Source: Calvatia gigantea
Lineage: Eukaryota; Basidiomycota; Agaricomycetes; Agaricales; Lycoperdaceae
Reading direction: 5' to 3'
Assembly (NCBI GenBank): GCA_025093985.1
Contig: JACAAK010000003.1
Coordinates: 4,278,001-4,342,000 of the forward strand
Length of the DNA stretch: 64,000 nucleotides
Shown: one piece after another, positions 12,250 through 22,880 of the stretch
Numbering within the stretch: the stretch's first letter is position 1
Layout: every line of letters begins with the position of its first letter
Notes under the pieces: generated by a model
What the model was told of the DNA's origin: nothing
Databases searched by the model: none
What the model saw: only the letters and a program-made list of their open reading frames with translations
Position numbers and translations under genes: made by a program

Positions 12250-13449
12250 TTAGAAAGCGCCAGGTCGTGACTCTTTCGTAGACCTGTTCCCCAGAGAATC
12301 CCCATGTGCAGTTGGTCCTGTTCCGACACTATCTTCAATATCGACGGACATCATAGGCCCCGAGCCGAAAGCAATTGTCGTTATCTTGGAACGACCACCG
12401 TCAATAGCCTCGTCCTCCGCTTTGTTCTGTGCTGTGCGGATCAAAACCAGATTGAATGCGATTGGGATCACGCCTGCATTCTACATTGCACCTACGTCAG
12501 ATACTGTTTCAAGAAATGGCCCTATGAATGCTCACTATTGTGCCGAGCAGACGGATAGCATAACTGTTCTTGCCAAACCAAACGAGGAGATGGGCAAGAC
12601 TAACTGACAGGTACAAGATACCGGACTCCATGAGAATGCGGACAAGAAATTGAAGTTGCCTCGCTAGGGTCCCATTTTCGCCCTTCTTCGACGCATTCCA
12701 GATTCTCCAGATCAACATACCTAGGCACGGAAATATCAGGCATGCGTCTCTCCATTTTCAGTATCCGGACTCACTTGTGCAATATGCATTCAACGCTGCC
12801 GTGGAAGCCCAGAATGGGGTTAAAACAATTCCAGGTCCTACAGTCATGTTCACCGCTGCCCAGTGGTAAGGACCGAAGTCTGGATTATGGACGTTCACGA
12901 TCTGGAGGAACAATTGCAGGATCGCGCAAACGACACCCCCCAAAAAGAGGAAAAGTGGGAACCACATAACCCACATTCTCCGACCGTAAACAACCCAGAC
13001 GCGATACAGCTACCAGGAAGGACATCTGAGTAAGTATCCTATCTGTGTATACCTCCAGAAAACTCACCAGGACAGTATCAGCCAGGAGTGCAACTACATC
13101 TGCCAGTGTACACTATTTGCGGAGGTTAGGACTATTTTAACCAACGATCCTCGGGACTAACCTTCACAATAGCGTCCCATGGAGGGTCAACGAACTGCTC
13201 CGGACGATGTCCCGCCTCAATGAAAGACGCTTGTGCCATCAATATATACACGCTCACTGTCGCACTCGCCAGCGACATGAGCCCCAGCAGGTTCACGATT
13301 GAAACCATTGCCCATTGGACCTGCTTCCGAACCTTCCACCCTTCATCCGTGAAAATGAGCCAGCGATTGGCAAAACCAACCGTGACGACTTCAAGAGCGA
13401 AAAAGATACCACACGTGAAAATGATGGCTATGCTCTGATGAAGTGGCAT
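12250..13449 (-). CDS. Seven-TM-type membrane protein, copy d
   Basis: An intact paralogue. Exons are 13449..13162, 13112..13068, 13009..12775, 12720..12536 and 12480..12250, all with GT/AG borders and consistent phases, giving 327 residues. It starts MPLHQSIAII, shorter at the N-terminus than copies a, b and e. The predicted order is hydrophobic helices around NRWLIFTDEGWKVRKQ, a loop VNVHNPDFGPYHWAAVN, further helices ending AFNLVLIRTAQNKAEDE, and a polar tail. The 45-nt second exon (CTLADVVALLADTVL) is the same length in all copies. No catalytic or ligand motif is visible. The function is unknown; the topology suggests a sensory or transport role at a membrane. Confidence 0.75.
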
Positions 13450-13548
13450 AATTGAACGGCAGTGAAGTTGTTCTTGGTCTCAGGTAATATCGGTAATGCT
13501 GAGGGATGCCAGGGCTTGGAGGACACAATTCCTAGGGCAATAACCGCT

Positions 13549-13558
13549 CCTTTTATCC
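13549..13558 (-). promoter_or_regulatory. TATA-like element of copy d
   Basis: On the minus strand this is GGATAAAAGG, 100-110 nt upstream of the ATG at 13449. It is identical to the copy b element. Confidence 0.5.
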
Positions 13559-14033
13559 TGAAGGTAGGTTGCGTTGGGTTTCGTGGATGAGTGGGAGAAC
13601 CGTAAAATTAGCTCAGATGGCGCACACAAATAGCTGGTGACAGGTTGTCTTTGCCCTCGGCCTGGTGGGGATTTGATGTGCAAGTCTGTTCACAGGAATC
13701 AGTGATCGTACGGCACCTGCCCACTGAAACAGACAGTAGGTGTGACGAGGGATAAAAATACCCGACCAGGACAAGACCATACTCGCAAACCGAAACACGC
13801 ATCGATGATCCTCCACCACGATTAAGAGTATACATGGTATTTTCCCCACAAGAATCATACTCATCTCTTCTTTTTCTCAGTCAAATTTGACCAGAATGGA
13901 CACAAGGCTCCGAAGGCAGGACCTTTGTTCTGGTTCGGTTCAAATTTCCACGTTGAGTTTAATATTCATCAGTCATCCAAGGTCAGCGGCAACCTGGCCA
14001 AGCCTCGCCTTAACGTGAGCTCTATCATTTGGT

Positions 14034-14885
14034 TTAACCTAGGGCTGTGTCGCGTCGGCATAACGGTGAACCACGCAACAGAGAAGATACGTGAGTTTTC
14101 GCACCACCTAGTGGGCAGACACAGTCGGGGGTCCAAGATACGGTATTCGCTTTCCAGCTAGGCGCATGGGAAGATAAAGCAAAGTGGCAGCCAGAACCCC
14201 TAGTTGAGGGGATTACTTTCCCCATACAGCCGAGGTAAGAGCTCCCGGCGATCAAGCATGAACGTAGCCCGCATCATGGTTCCGTGTTGGAACTAAATGG
14301 AAGTACGATTCTGATCGATGTGGGAACGTAGGTAATGGACATCCTCTTATCGTGGTATAAACGATGTGCTAACAACCGTGTGTCGCATTTACATTTGTTC
14401 GAAGGATTTTCGAATTTCATTAATCATTACTCTCCCTGGTTACTCTCTCTTTGGCAATTGGCCCCAGTCGTCGGGTGTTGAGAGCAAGAACCCTGTCAAT
14501 CCGTGGTTGGTAGCGAGGTTTTGGGGGAATTTTCGTACACGGGCGTTGGCGGTTCCCGATTTCACTCCCATAGATATTGTGCACCATTTGTTCTTCTGAC
14601 TGGGGGGTGTAAGCTTGGGAACGAACTTTCGTTAGACAGGCAGCACAGAAACGCCTCTTAGCATGACGAGTTTACGAGCCGATACAAACAAATTATCAAC
14701 TCCAGAATCCTTTCTTTGGAATGAAAGACATCGAACTGCAGGTGGTAGGTGATGACAACCGCGACAGTGACCCTCCATCGCGATAGGCCTGTTATCGGCG
14801 AAAGCTGGTGAATACTGGCTATGAACTCCTGATTGCGGATCAGCAATATTTCCGGCCATTCCACTTTGAAGTGATGGTCAAGCAC
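14034..14885 (-). pseudogene. Relic of a second multi-pass membrane gene (unit 2)
   Basis: This is equivalent to the relic at 10803-11450. The segment 14885-14632 reads IHQLSPITGLSRWRVTVAVV then SKERILELIICLYRLV, again like the late helices of DUF6533/6534 proteins. A second segment (14255-14034) holds CHFALSSHAPSWKA. No continuous gene can be assembled. Confidence 0.3.
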
Positions 14886-15392
14886 AGGAACGGCTGCGGA
14901 AGTTATCCAAGCTGACTACGGTGCCAGACTAAGATCTGATGTTGTTTTCGGCCATCATCCCTCGGTACCCAGTGCTCAGTCTTCCTTGAACCTAACGGTC
15001 CAGTTCTTTCCACGAAGGTGGGCACCTGAGTATCGACGGCGCCCGAGGGCCGAGGATTTTCAGTATCTTCTGCTGGATTAAAGTTTCTCCCGCCGTTTCC
15101 ATGATTGACTTTGACGAATTGCTTGATTCTGTTGAGTTCTGCTGCCCCAGTTCCTGATGCCCAGCGATATTGCTATTCATAGGCCCAATGGTACCGGCGT
15201 CGGTTGTAAGGACAGAGCATAAAAGGCATATCATATTCGCTCCTAAAAATATACTCACAACCCTAAAACTGAAGCAACGATATAAAAGAAAAATTTGCAT
15301 GATACCAAATTCGGCACCTTTGAGAGTTCCTCAGCCCCACCCAAGTTTATGCGCTGATATCATGGGAGGTGCTCGAGTTTTTTGAGGTACCT
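14886..15392. other. Intergenic, no gene seen
   Basis: About 500 nt downstream of the transformer-2-like gene (its 3' flank). A 102-codon minus-strand frame at 14992-15300 contains no recognisable motif and lies where the 3' UTR would be expected. Confidence 0.4.
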
Positions 15393-16761
15393 TTAGTACC
15401 TTCTCTCATCGTACCGTCCGCCACGATCATGGTCACGTCCATAACCGCGGTCGCGATCACGGTCACGGTCTCGGCGGTCATAGTCACGGCCTCCACCCCG
15501 GTGGTCATCATGGCGGCCTCCTCGCCTTCGGTCATCGTAGTCACGACTATAGCGACTGTCATATGGTCGAGGATCATACGGGCGCTCGACTGGGCAGACA
15601 GAGCAGTTAGCATCATTTTTTTCACGGCCAAAGACAGCTTACATTCACTCCTCTTGGGAGGGCCATAATACCTCCCTGGAGTAGGCGTCCTGGCGCGAGC
15701 ACGTCGAGCCTGTTGCACAGACAGATGTGAGTAAGTGTATAAAACCCAGTTTGACAAATTGCACCAGCCTTTTCCACGGTCATGATTTTACCCATTAGCT
15801 CCGTAGAGTTGAGAGCCGTAATGGCAGCGTCAGCTTCTTCGGCCGTTTCCATCGTCACAAAGCCAAATCCTCGAGATTCGCGGCTATGTGGGTCGTACAT
15901 GACCGATGCTTTTTGAACCTGTAACCATTGTTGTGAGTGTGGATGAAAGTAAGAAAAAAAGTACGACGTACCCGACCGACTTTGGCGAACACAGCTTCGA
16001 GCTCACGGCTGTCGACTTTGTGACTGAGGCTAGAGATATGGAGGTTGTTACCTGGGTTTTGACTTCCATCAACGCCGCGGCTGCCATGCATGAGTATAGT
16101 GAAGAAGCACAAAGGCAGGATAAGCTCACCCTCTATCATCACCATTACGTCCTGGGCTCCTGCTCCTTGACCGCCTGGATGCATCACCATGCCTGTCCCT
16201 ATCCCGGTCTCCTCGAGGGGGTGGCGGCGACCTTCTAGCATCAGCGGCATTGTCACCCCTGTTAGCAGGATTGGCAGTTCCTGCAACAAATTTTTGAGTA
16301 TCGGTGTATGAGTTGTGGTGGAGAACATTACCGTCGTTGGACATTGCAGAGCCGTTGCTCATAGTCACGTCTCCTGTGGGGATACTTATGCCGCTTGAGG
16401 GAGCGATATCCTGAGATTGCCAGGCTGGTGGTGAAAATATAGGAAAAGAGAGGAGGAAGGAGTTAGGTCGTGTTTATGTGTTGTGTTGTGAAGGGTTGAC
16501 TGAAGATTTTTTTTTTTGCGGGAACGTAATGGGCTGCCAGCCGTTACAGCGTACCGCAAGTTGGCCGTTAGCCAACGAATGGGCAGCAGAAAGGATGAAG
16601 AGGTGGTGTGGGTTGCTATTGGAAAGACAAGGCTAGTCGTAGAAGACGTGGCGAGCTGATGGGCGTTGCCGGGAGAAATGATTCGAAAGGTGGGGGGAGT
16701 ATGATGCGAACAGGAGAAGTGTCGGCGTCGTGGCTGATGCTGAGGACGTACCGTCATCCAT
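15393..16761 (-). CDS. Transformer-2-like SR protein (RRM, RS domains)
   Basis: A nuclear RNA-binding protein expected to bind exonic enhancers and promote splice-site choice. Exons are 16761..16752 (10 nt, coding MDD plus one base), 16373..16130, 16080..15972, 15918..15769, 15709..15643 and 15589..15393, giving 258 residues. An Arg/Ser- and Arg/Asp-rich N-terminal part (SRRSRSRSPGRNG) comes first. A single RRM follows, with RNP2-like NLHISSL and RNP1 RGFGFVTM. Then comes the linker RTPTPGRYYGPPKR, typical of Tra2, and a C-terminal tail of RYD/DRDRD repeats. The 378-nt first intron is unusually long here. To keep the frame between VEK and ARRARART, the fourth intron must use a GC donor at 15768. 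The GT at 15764 would give a truncated protein. A start at ATG 16362 is the alternative. Confidence 0.88.
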
Positions 16762-16916
16762 GTTGTGCTTGACTTGGTCGTTGTCGTTGTCGTTGTCGGT
16801 GTTGTTGTCGAGAATAAGTTGATGGTGGAACTTCGTGGGGAGTTAAGTTTTGTTTGGCGCCAACATATTTTCCTTTTTGGGATAGCAATTTATTTCTCAA
16901 CATTCTCCCTCCCACA
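16762..16916. promoter_or_regulatory. Bidirectional promoter of the Tra2-like gene and UTP14
   Basis: Only 155 nt separate the two start codons, which point away from each other. The segment contains a GACAACGACAACGACAACG-type triplet run around 16776-16810 (GTTGTC repeats on the + strand) and no clear TATA box. Coupled expression of a splicing factor and a ribosome-biogenesis factor is plausible. Confidence 0.55.
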
Positions 16917-19900
16917 ATGACACCTGAGGAATGGCAAAAAGCGCGGCTTATTGGTGAAAATGATGACGACGAACTGATAGACAGTGCCGATGATGAAGAG
17001 CTTGACAGCGATGCAGCCTTCGACGAGAGCGATGAGGGCCGATATGCAGGTTTCTTCTCCATCAAAGTTGGTTGTTGCTATTTTATTATCCGTGTCCTGT
17101 CCCTTACGTCTTGAATCTTTTAGAAAAATAAGCAGAAGCAAAAGAAGAAGCAAACTGTGCGATTTGCAGATGTAAACCTTGACGAGGACGAAGATATGCC
17201 TACGCCAGAAGATGCGGACGATGATGAAGAGGAAGAGGAGGAAGGCGATCCAGACGAATTTATCGATTTGCTAGATGTCTTGGATGGAAAGAAAGAAATT
17301 GATACAGGCAACGATAATGGCAAACCAAATGTGCCATCCAAACACAAAGATGCAGAAGACGAGGACGAAGACGAGGATGAGGACTCGGGAGGGACCGAAG
17401 AAGAATCCGAAGAAGAGGAAGAAAAGGGCGCCTTTGCACCGTCCGACGACGATGAGGTGCCTGAAGCATCCGACGATTTTCAAATTTTCATTTCAAGTCT
17501 CGATCCAACGACTAAAAAGCGCAAAGCAGAGGGAACAGCAGACGAGGCTATTAAAGATTCTCGATCACGCAAAAGGCGCCTCATTACTGAACGAACAGAA
17601 GCTGGCGCTGAGAACGAGTTTCGTGCTCATACATCAGGTATACATTTCCTAATGTTGCTGTTTCTCCTCGTTTATCTCCTCGCCGTTAGGTTCCAAACTC
17701 CAACTTGACGATCTACTCGCCCCCCTTACCACCCAATCGTCAAATCTATTGTCCCTAAAAAAGAACACAAAAGTGTTGTCTGCAGCCTCGACAAAAATCA
17801 AAGCACTTTCAGCGCCCCTACCTCAACGGACACAGGAGCGTTTGGATCGCGAGGCTGCTTATGAGAAGACGAAAGACGAGGTAGACAAATGGAGTGCTAC
17901 GATGAAACGCATCCGGGAGGTCTGTTTTCTCGTCTTATCTCATCTCATCTGGCCCTGTAAATACCTGATTCTGACACTCACTTAAAAGGCTGAACACCTC
18001 AGTTTCCCTCTCCAAGCCCGCCCGTCCGGACGTGTGTCTAATCTCGAGCTCGCAGCAAAATTTAAAGTGAGGCTATCTCACCCTGACTCTCACACAAACT
18101 CCACATGTTAAAACTCGTATTCTTTCTTCATCCAGCCTTCAACAAAACTTGAAAGCTCAATCGACACCCTCCTTAAATCCGCTAAAATGCGAGATGAAGA
18201 TATTGAACAGACTGAAGATACGATCCTCCAAACCAACAATGACCTCACCGTCGAACAAGTCGCGCAACGACGAGCTGAACTTCGGCGCATGCGTGAACTC
18301 ATGTTCCGTGCTGAACTTAAAGCTAAACGTATAAACAAAATCAAATCTAAAACGTATCGCAAAATCAAACGCAAAGAGAAGGAAAGGCTGAAGGAGAAGA
18401 TGCTTGAAGCTGATGGGGACAGTGATTCAGAGGGGGGAAGGTTGAAGAGGGAGATTGAGCGTGCGAGGGAGAGAGCGACGTTGAGGCATAAACATACGGG
18501 CAAGTGGGCGAGGCAGATGAAGCAAAAGCATTTGGATGAGGGAGGAAGACAGGATATTGAAGATATGTTACAACGGGGAGACCAGCTGAGGAGAAGGATT
18601 CAGGGTGTTGGAAGCAGTGAAAGCGAAGAGGAGAGCAGTGATGGGGATGAGGAGGCAGAAGTTGACACAGAGGAGGGCGTTTTGAAAATAAAGAAGGCTG
18701 CCTTCGATGAACTCAAGCAGTTGGATGGTCATGCGGGGGAAAGCGAAAGCGCGGCCAAGGGAAAGGGTGTCTTTGAAATGAAGTTCATGAAGGATGCTAT
18801 GGCAAGGCAACAAGCAGCATCGAACAAGATGGTGGACGACTTTATCAAGGAGATGGGAGGCAACCTGGGAGACGGAAGTGACGAGGAGCAAGATCAGGGA
18901 GAGGACCAAAAGAAAGTCAATTCGACAAGTGGTGTCCTCGCAAAACGGACTGGTGGGCGCATGATATACCGACCAGGTGTATCGCAGGAGCTGTTCCTAC
19001 AAGGTCCAAGAGCGATAGGCTCGCTCGCATCCGACACCTCCAGCGTTACTCTCAAATCTACCGACCTTGTTTCTCCACCGGCATCTCCACAACAAACATT
19101 CAAAGCCGCCTCAGGACTTTCAAATTCAATATGTGTCTCCTTTGATCAACGAGGGGACGAGGAGGAATCAAATCCTTGGTTAACAAGGGATACGGATACG
19201 TCAGTGAAGGGTAGGAAGAAGACTGAAGTATTTGGGAAGGACAGTGAAAGAGCGGAGAAGTCGAAGAATAAGCTCAAGAAACTTGCGAGGAAAAGGCAGG
19301 AGGAGAAGGAAAAGGCTCAGGAAGATGCCACGGTCGGGATTTCGATGGATCAGAATCTGTTACTCAAGGATGCTTCGCAGGTGACTGCCGTGCGGCCGCA
19401 GGCGGCATCATCCAAGTCCACATCCACAAACAAGTCGACAACCGCAAACGGCGTCGCTCTGGACGATGATGGGGAAGATAATTCAGATGCGAACAGCGAG
19501 GTGGATGCTCAGGAAACGGTGCTCAAGGCCAAGACGGATGCGAACCCAAAAGGTCTGAAAGCCTTTCAACAACGGGACCTTGTGGCGCGGGCCTTTGCGG
19601 GAGATAATGTTGTCCATGTATGTCATGGTCTCTTATCAAACGATTTCATTTCGTCATTTCATTGGTGATGTTTCTAGGAATTTGAGGAAGTCAAGAAGCG
19701 CGAAATCACAGCCGACGCACCCAAAGATATTGACACGACTATACCTGGTTGGGTACGTGGCCTGCCTGTGAATTTCGCCACACTCTAACACTGAAGTGAC
19801 CCATTCGCCAGGGTTCGTGGGGTGGCCAGGGAATCAAACGCGCACCACCCAAACTAGAACACATCAAAAAGATTGTAGGCATTGATCCTAAATCCCGTGC

Positions 19901-20190
19901 TGATTACAATAAAAAGCACATCATCATTTCCGAAAGAAGGGATAAAAAAGCTGCCAAGTATCTTGTCAAGGACTTGCCTTATCCTTACACCAGTCGTGCG
20001 CAATATGAGCGATCGATGGACCAACCGTTGGGTAAGGAGTGGAACACACGGGTTGGATTCCAGAGAGGGACCTTTACCCCGTATCGTCAAAAAGGTGCCG
20101 GGTATCCAGTTTTTTGGTTTTGTCCAGTTGTTGACTTCTCGGCCCATTTAGCCTGGCATCATCATCGACCCACTTGAGAAGTCGGCATGA
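16917..20190 (+). CDS. UTP14: U3 snoRNP-associated protein UTP14 (one frameshift in the sequence)
   Basis: A component of the small-subunit processome needed for 18S rRNA maturation in the nucleolus. Exons are 16917..17066, 17124..17637, 17690..17919, 17989..18066, 18136..19617, 19678..19752, 19812..20094 and 20152..20190, about 949 residues. Acidic low-complexity tracts come first. The conserved core follows with KWSATMKRIREAEHLSFPL, LESSIDTLLKSAKMRDEDI and the basic KRINKIKSKTYRKIKRKE. The C-terminal block holds GWGSWGGQGIKRAPP, DLPYPYTSRAQYERS and the end PGIIIDPLEKSA. After TRVGFQRGT one extra base (T run 20073-20075) shifts the frame away from LPRIVKK. Removing one base restores the family sequence and the phase of the last intron, so a sequencing error is likely. 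Upstream extra exons cannot be excluded at the N-terminus. Confidence 0.88.
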
Positions 20191-20442
20191 GTTGTTGTTT
20201 CAATATTGGTTACCCCTATCTCGTTTTTATTCCAATATCACATCTTTGCACGCTGCCGAACCCGCATATTCCCCGCACTCCCCAAGCTAGTGTTGAGCGT
20301 AAGATTGCACTAAGCGCATAGAAAAGAGAAAATAATGGACCACTAGTCTTACAAAGTCATCGAACGAAATCACCATATACATGACTATCCGAGTGGTATC
20401 ATCTAATTCGTTTAATGTGTTTAAATCCGTAAAAACACCCGC
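20191..20442. other. Convergent 3' region of UTP14 and the NRAMP gene
   Basis: 252 nt between the two stop codons, which face each other. It should hold both 3' UTRs and polyadenylation sites. No additional gene is seen. Confidence 0.4.
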
Positions 20443-22880
20443 TTACGCATTGCCCATGGCGAGACTAATCAGCACATAAGCGTTGGCTAGCACTATCACG
20501 AGCCAAATCCCAATGCCAATGAGGATCGTGATCTTGCCATTACTATAGTCGACCCATTGGTCGGCATTTTCGACGTCTCCACCCTCTGCCTGCGGTCCAC
20601 CTTCCGCTGTTGGCTTGCGCACTCGCATAATCGCCTTGGACGAGGTACAGTATAGTAAAGGGAAGGTAATGAACGGGAGGACAACAGAGAGAACGACCTG
20701 GGATGCAACGAGCAGTGTATCGATTCCTGATCTGCCAATGGCGATGGCTACCGCCATGGACGGTATAATAGCAAGCAAACGTGTTGCCAAACGGCGGATA
20801 ACCGGCTATGGAAATTTTTTATGAGTACGGTGGCGAAAAAAAAAATTGACAAGCTTACGGAAACGCTCCATTGAATAAACCCCTCAGATACTGCTTGCCC
20901 TGCCACCGTGGCGATGAAAGAAGAACTCTATCCAATAATAAATAGCTGTTGACATCCACAAAGTGGAAGCAGCCTACCTGTCCAGACGCGAGTAGAGCGA
21001 CGGCGAAGAGCGTAGCGGCAGCTGTTGAGTGGTCACCAGAAGTGAGTTGCAAGATGGCATCTGTTATTCGGCTCAATACGTACGTTTACCGACAAGATCC
21101 CGGATAAGGTCATAAGTATCAAACAGACTGGCGGGGTCCGCATTTCCCAAATTGTGGTCTCCGTAAAAGAATACGGCGCTTGCAAGAATTAGAATCCTTG
21201 GAGACGAGTTAGCTCTGCTCATCTTCGTGGGGAAAGAAAAAAACAATACACACAAGGAGTTGATTAATACCGCGAACCCGAGTAGGCAGGTTACCACATC
21301 CACGATCCCGTGGTAGATGTGTGCTTGTACAAAGGACAAAGGGTTACATTTGTGCTCGGAATGTCGCGTAGCTCGAGATGCATAGTCCCCCGGAGGCGCT
21401 TGCAAAACACGGGTCACCGACTTTTTGAAATTCTCTATGAAGAGGTGGAACCGAGAAGGTGCACTTATAGGTTCTTGAGGTCCTTCAGATTCCATTGTGC
21501 TCGTGGCGCTCAGTACCAGTTTGTCGGACTCAATGGGCCGGCAGTTTATTCTATCCTGGGTAGCAAGAGCTGAGCCAATGAATAAACTATGCGGCATGAC
21601 TGTCGCTCCAATGATGCCGATCGCTGAATAACGGACATTAGCACGGTGCGGTCTCCTAGGGGGGGGGGGGGTGGCTGCTCACAAGTATAGAGACCTCCGG
21701 AGGCAAAAATATGCTTGGATGGGAGATAGCCTTGAAAAGCCGTTCCCCACTCGACATCAACTCTGGAGATGACGATAGCCATGCATATCAATACGGCTAG
21801 AACCTGTGTAAAATTATGGTTAGATTTGGGGCGAAACACGAGAACAGTAAAAATGGAACTCGGACCGACTTACCATTGCGGCAATAAGGAATTCGAATGC
21901 CCTCACGGGCCGTCCGCGCAGTGGATCCCCCATGGCAAGAATCAAAATAACATCGACACCGGTCAGCAGCACACCATGCCATAACTGCAGCCTCGGGAAA
22001 AGCATACACAAAGCCATGGCGGTGCCTAACAGCTCTGCCAGGTCGGTCGCGATGATCGCGACCTCCGCAAGAACATACAAGGGGTACAAGGCAAACCAAC
22101 GGTACAGGCGTGTGTGCTTCGGCCTATTGTATAGTAGCAATCGAGTGTGGGAAGCTAGATCTGGAAGATACGTCAGCAATCATGTATCCTTACATCAAAG
22201 AACTCAACAAAAGCACCACAACCGGTGAAGCCGCAGAGACTAAAAATAACTCTCGTCATAAAATTGACAGAGAGATAGCGAAGAGCATCTGGAAAGATTT
22301 ATCGTGCCACGTATGATGCTATTAAAGCATTCGCTATCATGTAGGCTGCAATGGCAGGAGACGTCTGCGCGTAGTAGTCGCAAAAGTAAAAGCAGCACAC
22401 ACAGACGAGAGAAAACGACAAATGACAGAACGGCTATCCAGCGGGATCCGGAGGAGATCAAATGCTCACCAAGCCCTGTAACGCATCCAAGCCTGCTCGC
22501 AAGAACCTGGTGCCGATCAGTATCACATCGCTTCAGCTGCTCAATCTAGGAGCTGAAAATACTGTACCTGCAGGAAGACCGCAAAGAGGCCAGCAAGCAA
22601 TACGACGAACAACAGTCGATATCCGAACAGGGAACCCGCCTGTAAGTCGACACCCCAATTGCCACTATATTGAAAAAATGCCATTCAATAAACAGCAAAA
22701 AAGCTCATAAGCACCACTCAACGGGTCGAAATATGCCACAGCACAGACAGTTCCAACGCCAGCGTGTTGTTTGACATGCTTATATACTGTCGTGGAGATC
22801 CTTTTTAAACGTCCAGAGCGGGTCCCTTCGTTGTGCGGCAGATCTGAGGGTGGCAGGGGAGGGTTGCTGGGCTCTGACAT
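20443..22880 (-). CDS. NRAMP-family divalent metal transporter
   Basis: A proton-coupled Mn2+/Fe2+ transporter, multi-pass, in plasma or endosomal membrane (yeast Smf relatives). Exons are 22880..22723, 22664..22568, 22506..22470, 22160..21874, 21803..21683, 21623..21254, 21196..21084, 21021..20978, 20927..20859 and 20805..20443, giving 552 residues. The TM1 metal-binding motif DPGN is present (AYFDP|GNWGVDLQAGS, split by intron 1). The TM6 motif MPHSLFIGSAL is present too, and EVAIIATDLAELLG marks TM3. A polar insertion of about 70 residues lies after MPHS. The C-terminus ends in a last helix, VLANAYVLISLAMGNA. Intron 3 (309 nt) is about five times longer than its neighbours and intron 5 contains a run of 13 G. 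An in-frame ATG at 22934 would add 18 residues; I prefer MSEPSNPP. Intracellular site and metal preference are inferred. Confidence 0.9.
21659..21671. repeat. G13 homopolymer inside an NRAMP intron
   Basis: Thirteen consecutive G on the plus strand, within the intron between exons 5 and 6 of the transporter. On the transcript this is a C-rich tract near the donor side. Its length may be unreliable. Confidence 0.7.

Larger units (their letters stand above)
12160..14880. repeat. Tandem duplication, unit 2
   Basis: The partner of the block at 8985-11455, in the same orientation, with the offset growing from about 3.2 to 3.4 kb through indels. This unit keeps the intact gene copy d, while the other unit holds the broken copy c. 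Confidence 0.6.

Noticed and set aside
15369..15668. 99-codon plus-strand frame rich in Val/Thr/Ser
   Set aside because: It is the antisense shadow of the Arg/Asp-rich tail of the Tra2-like gene.
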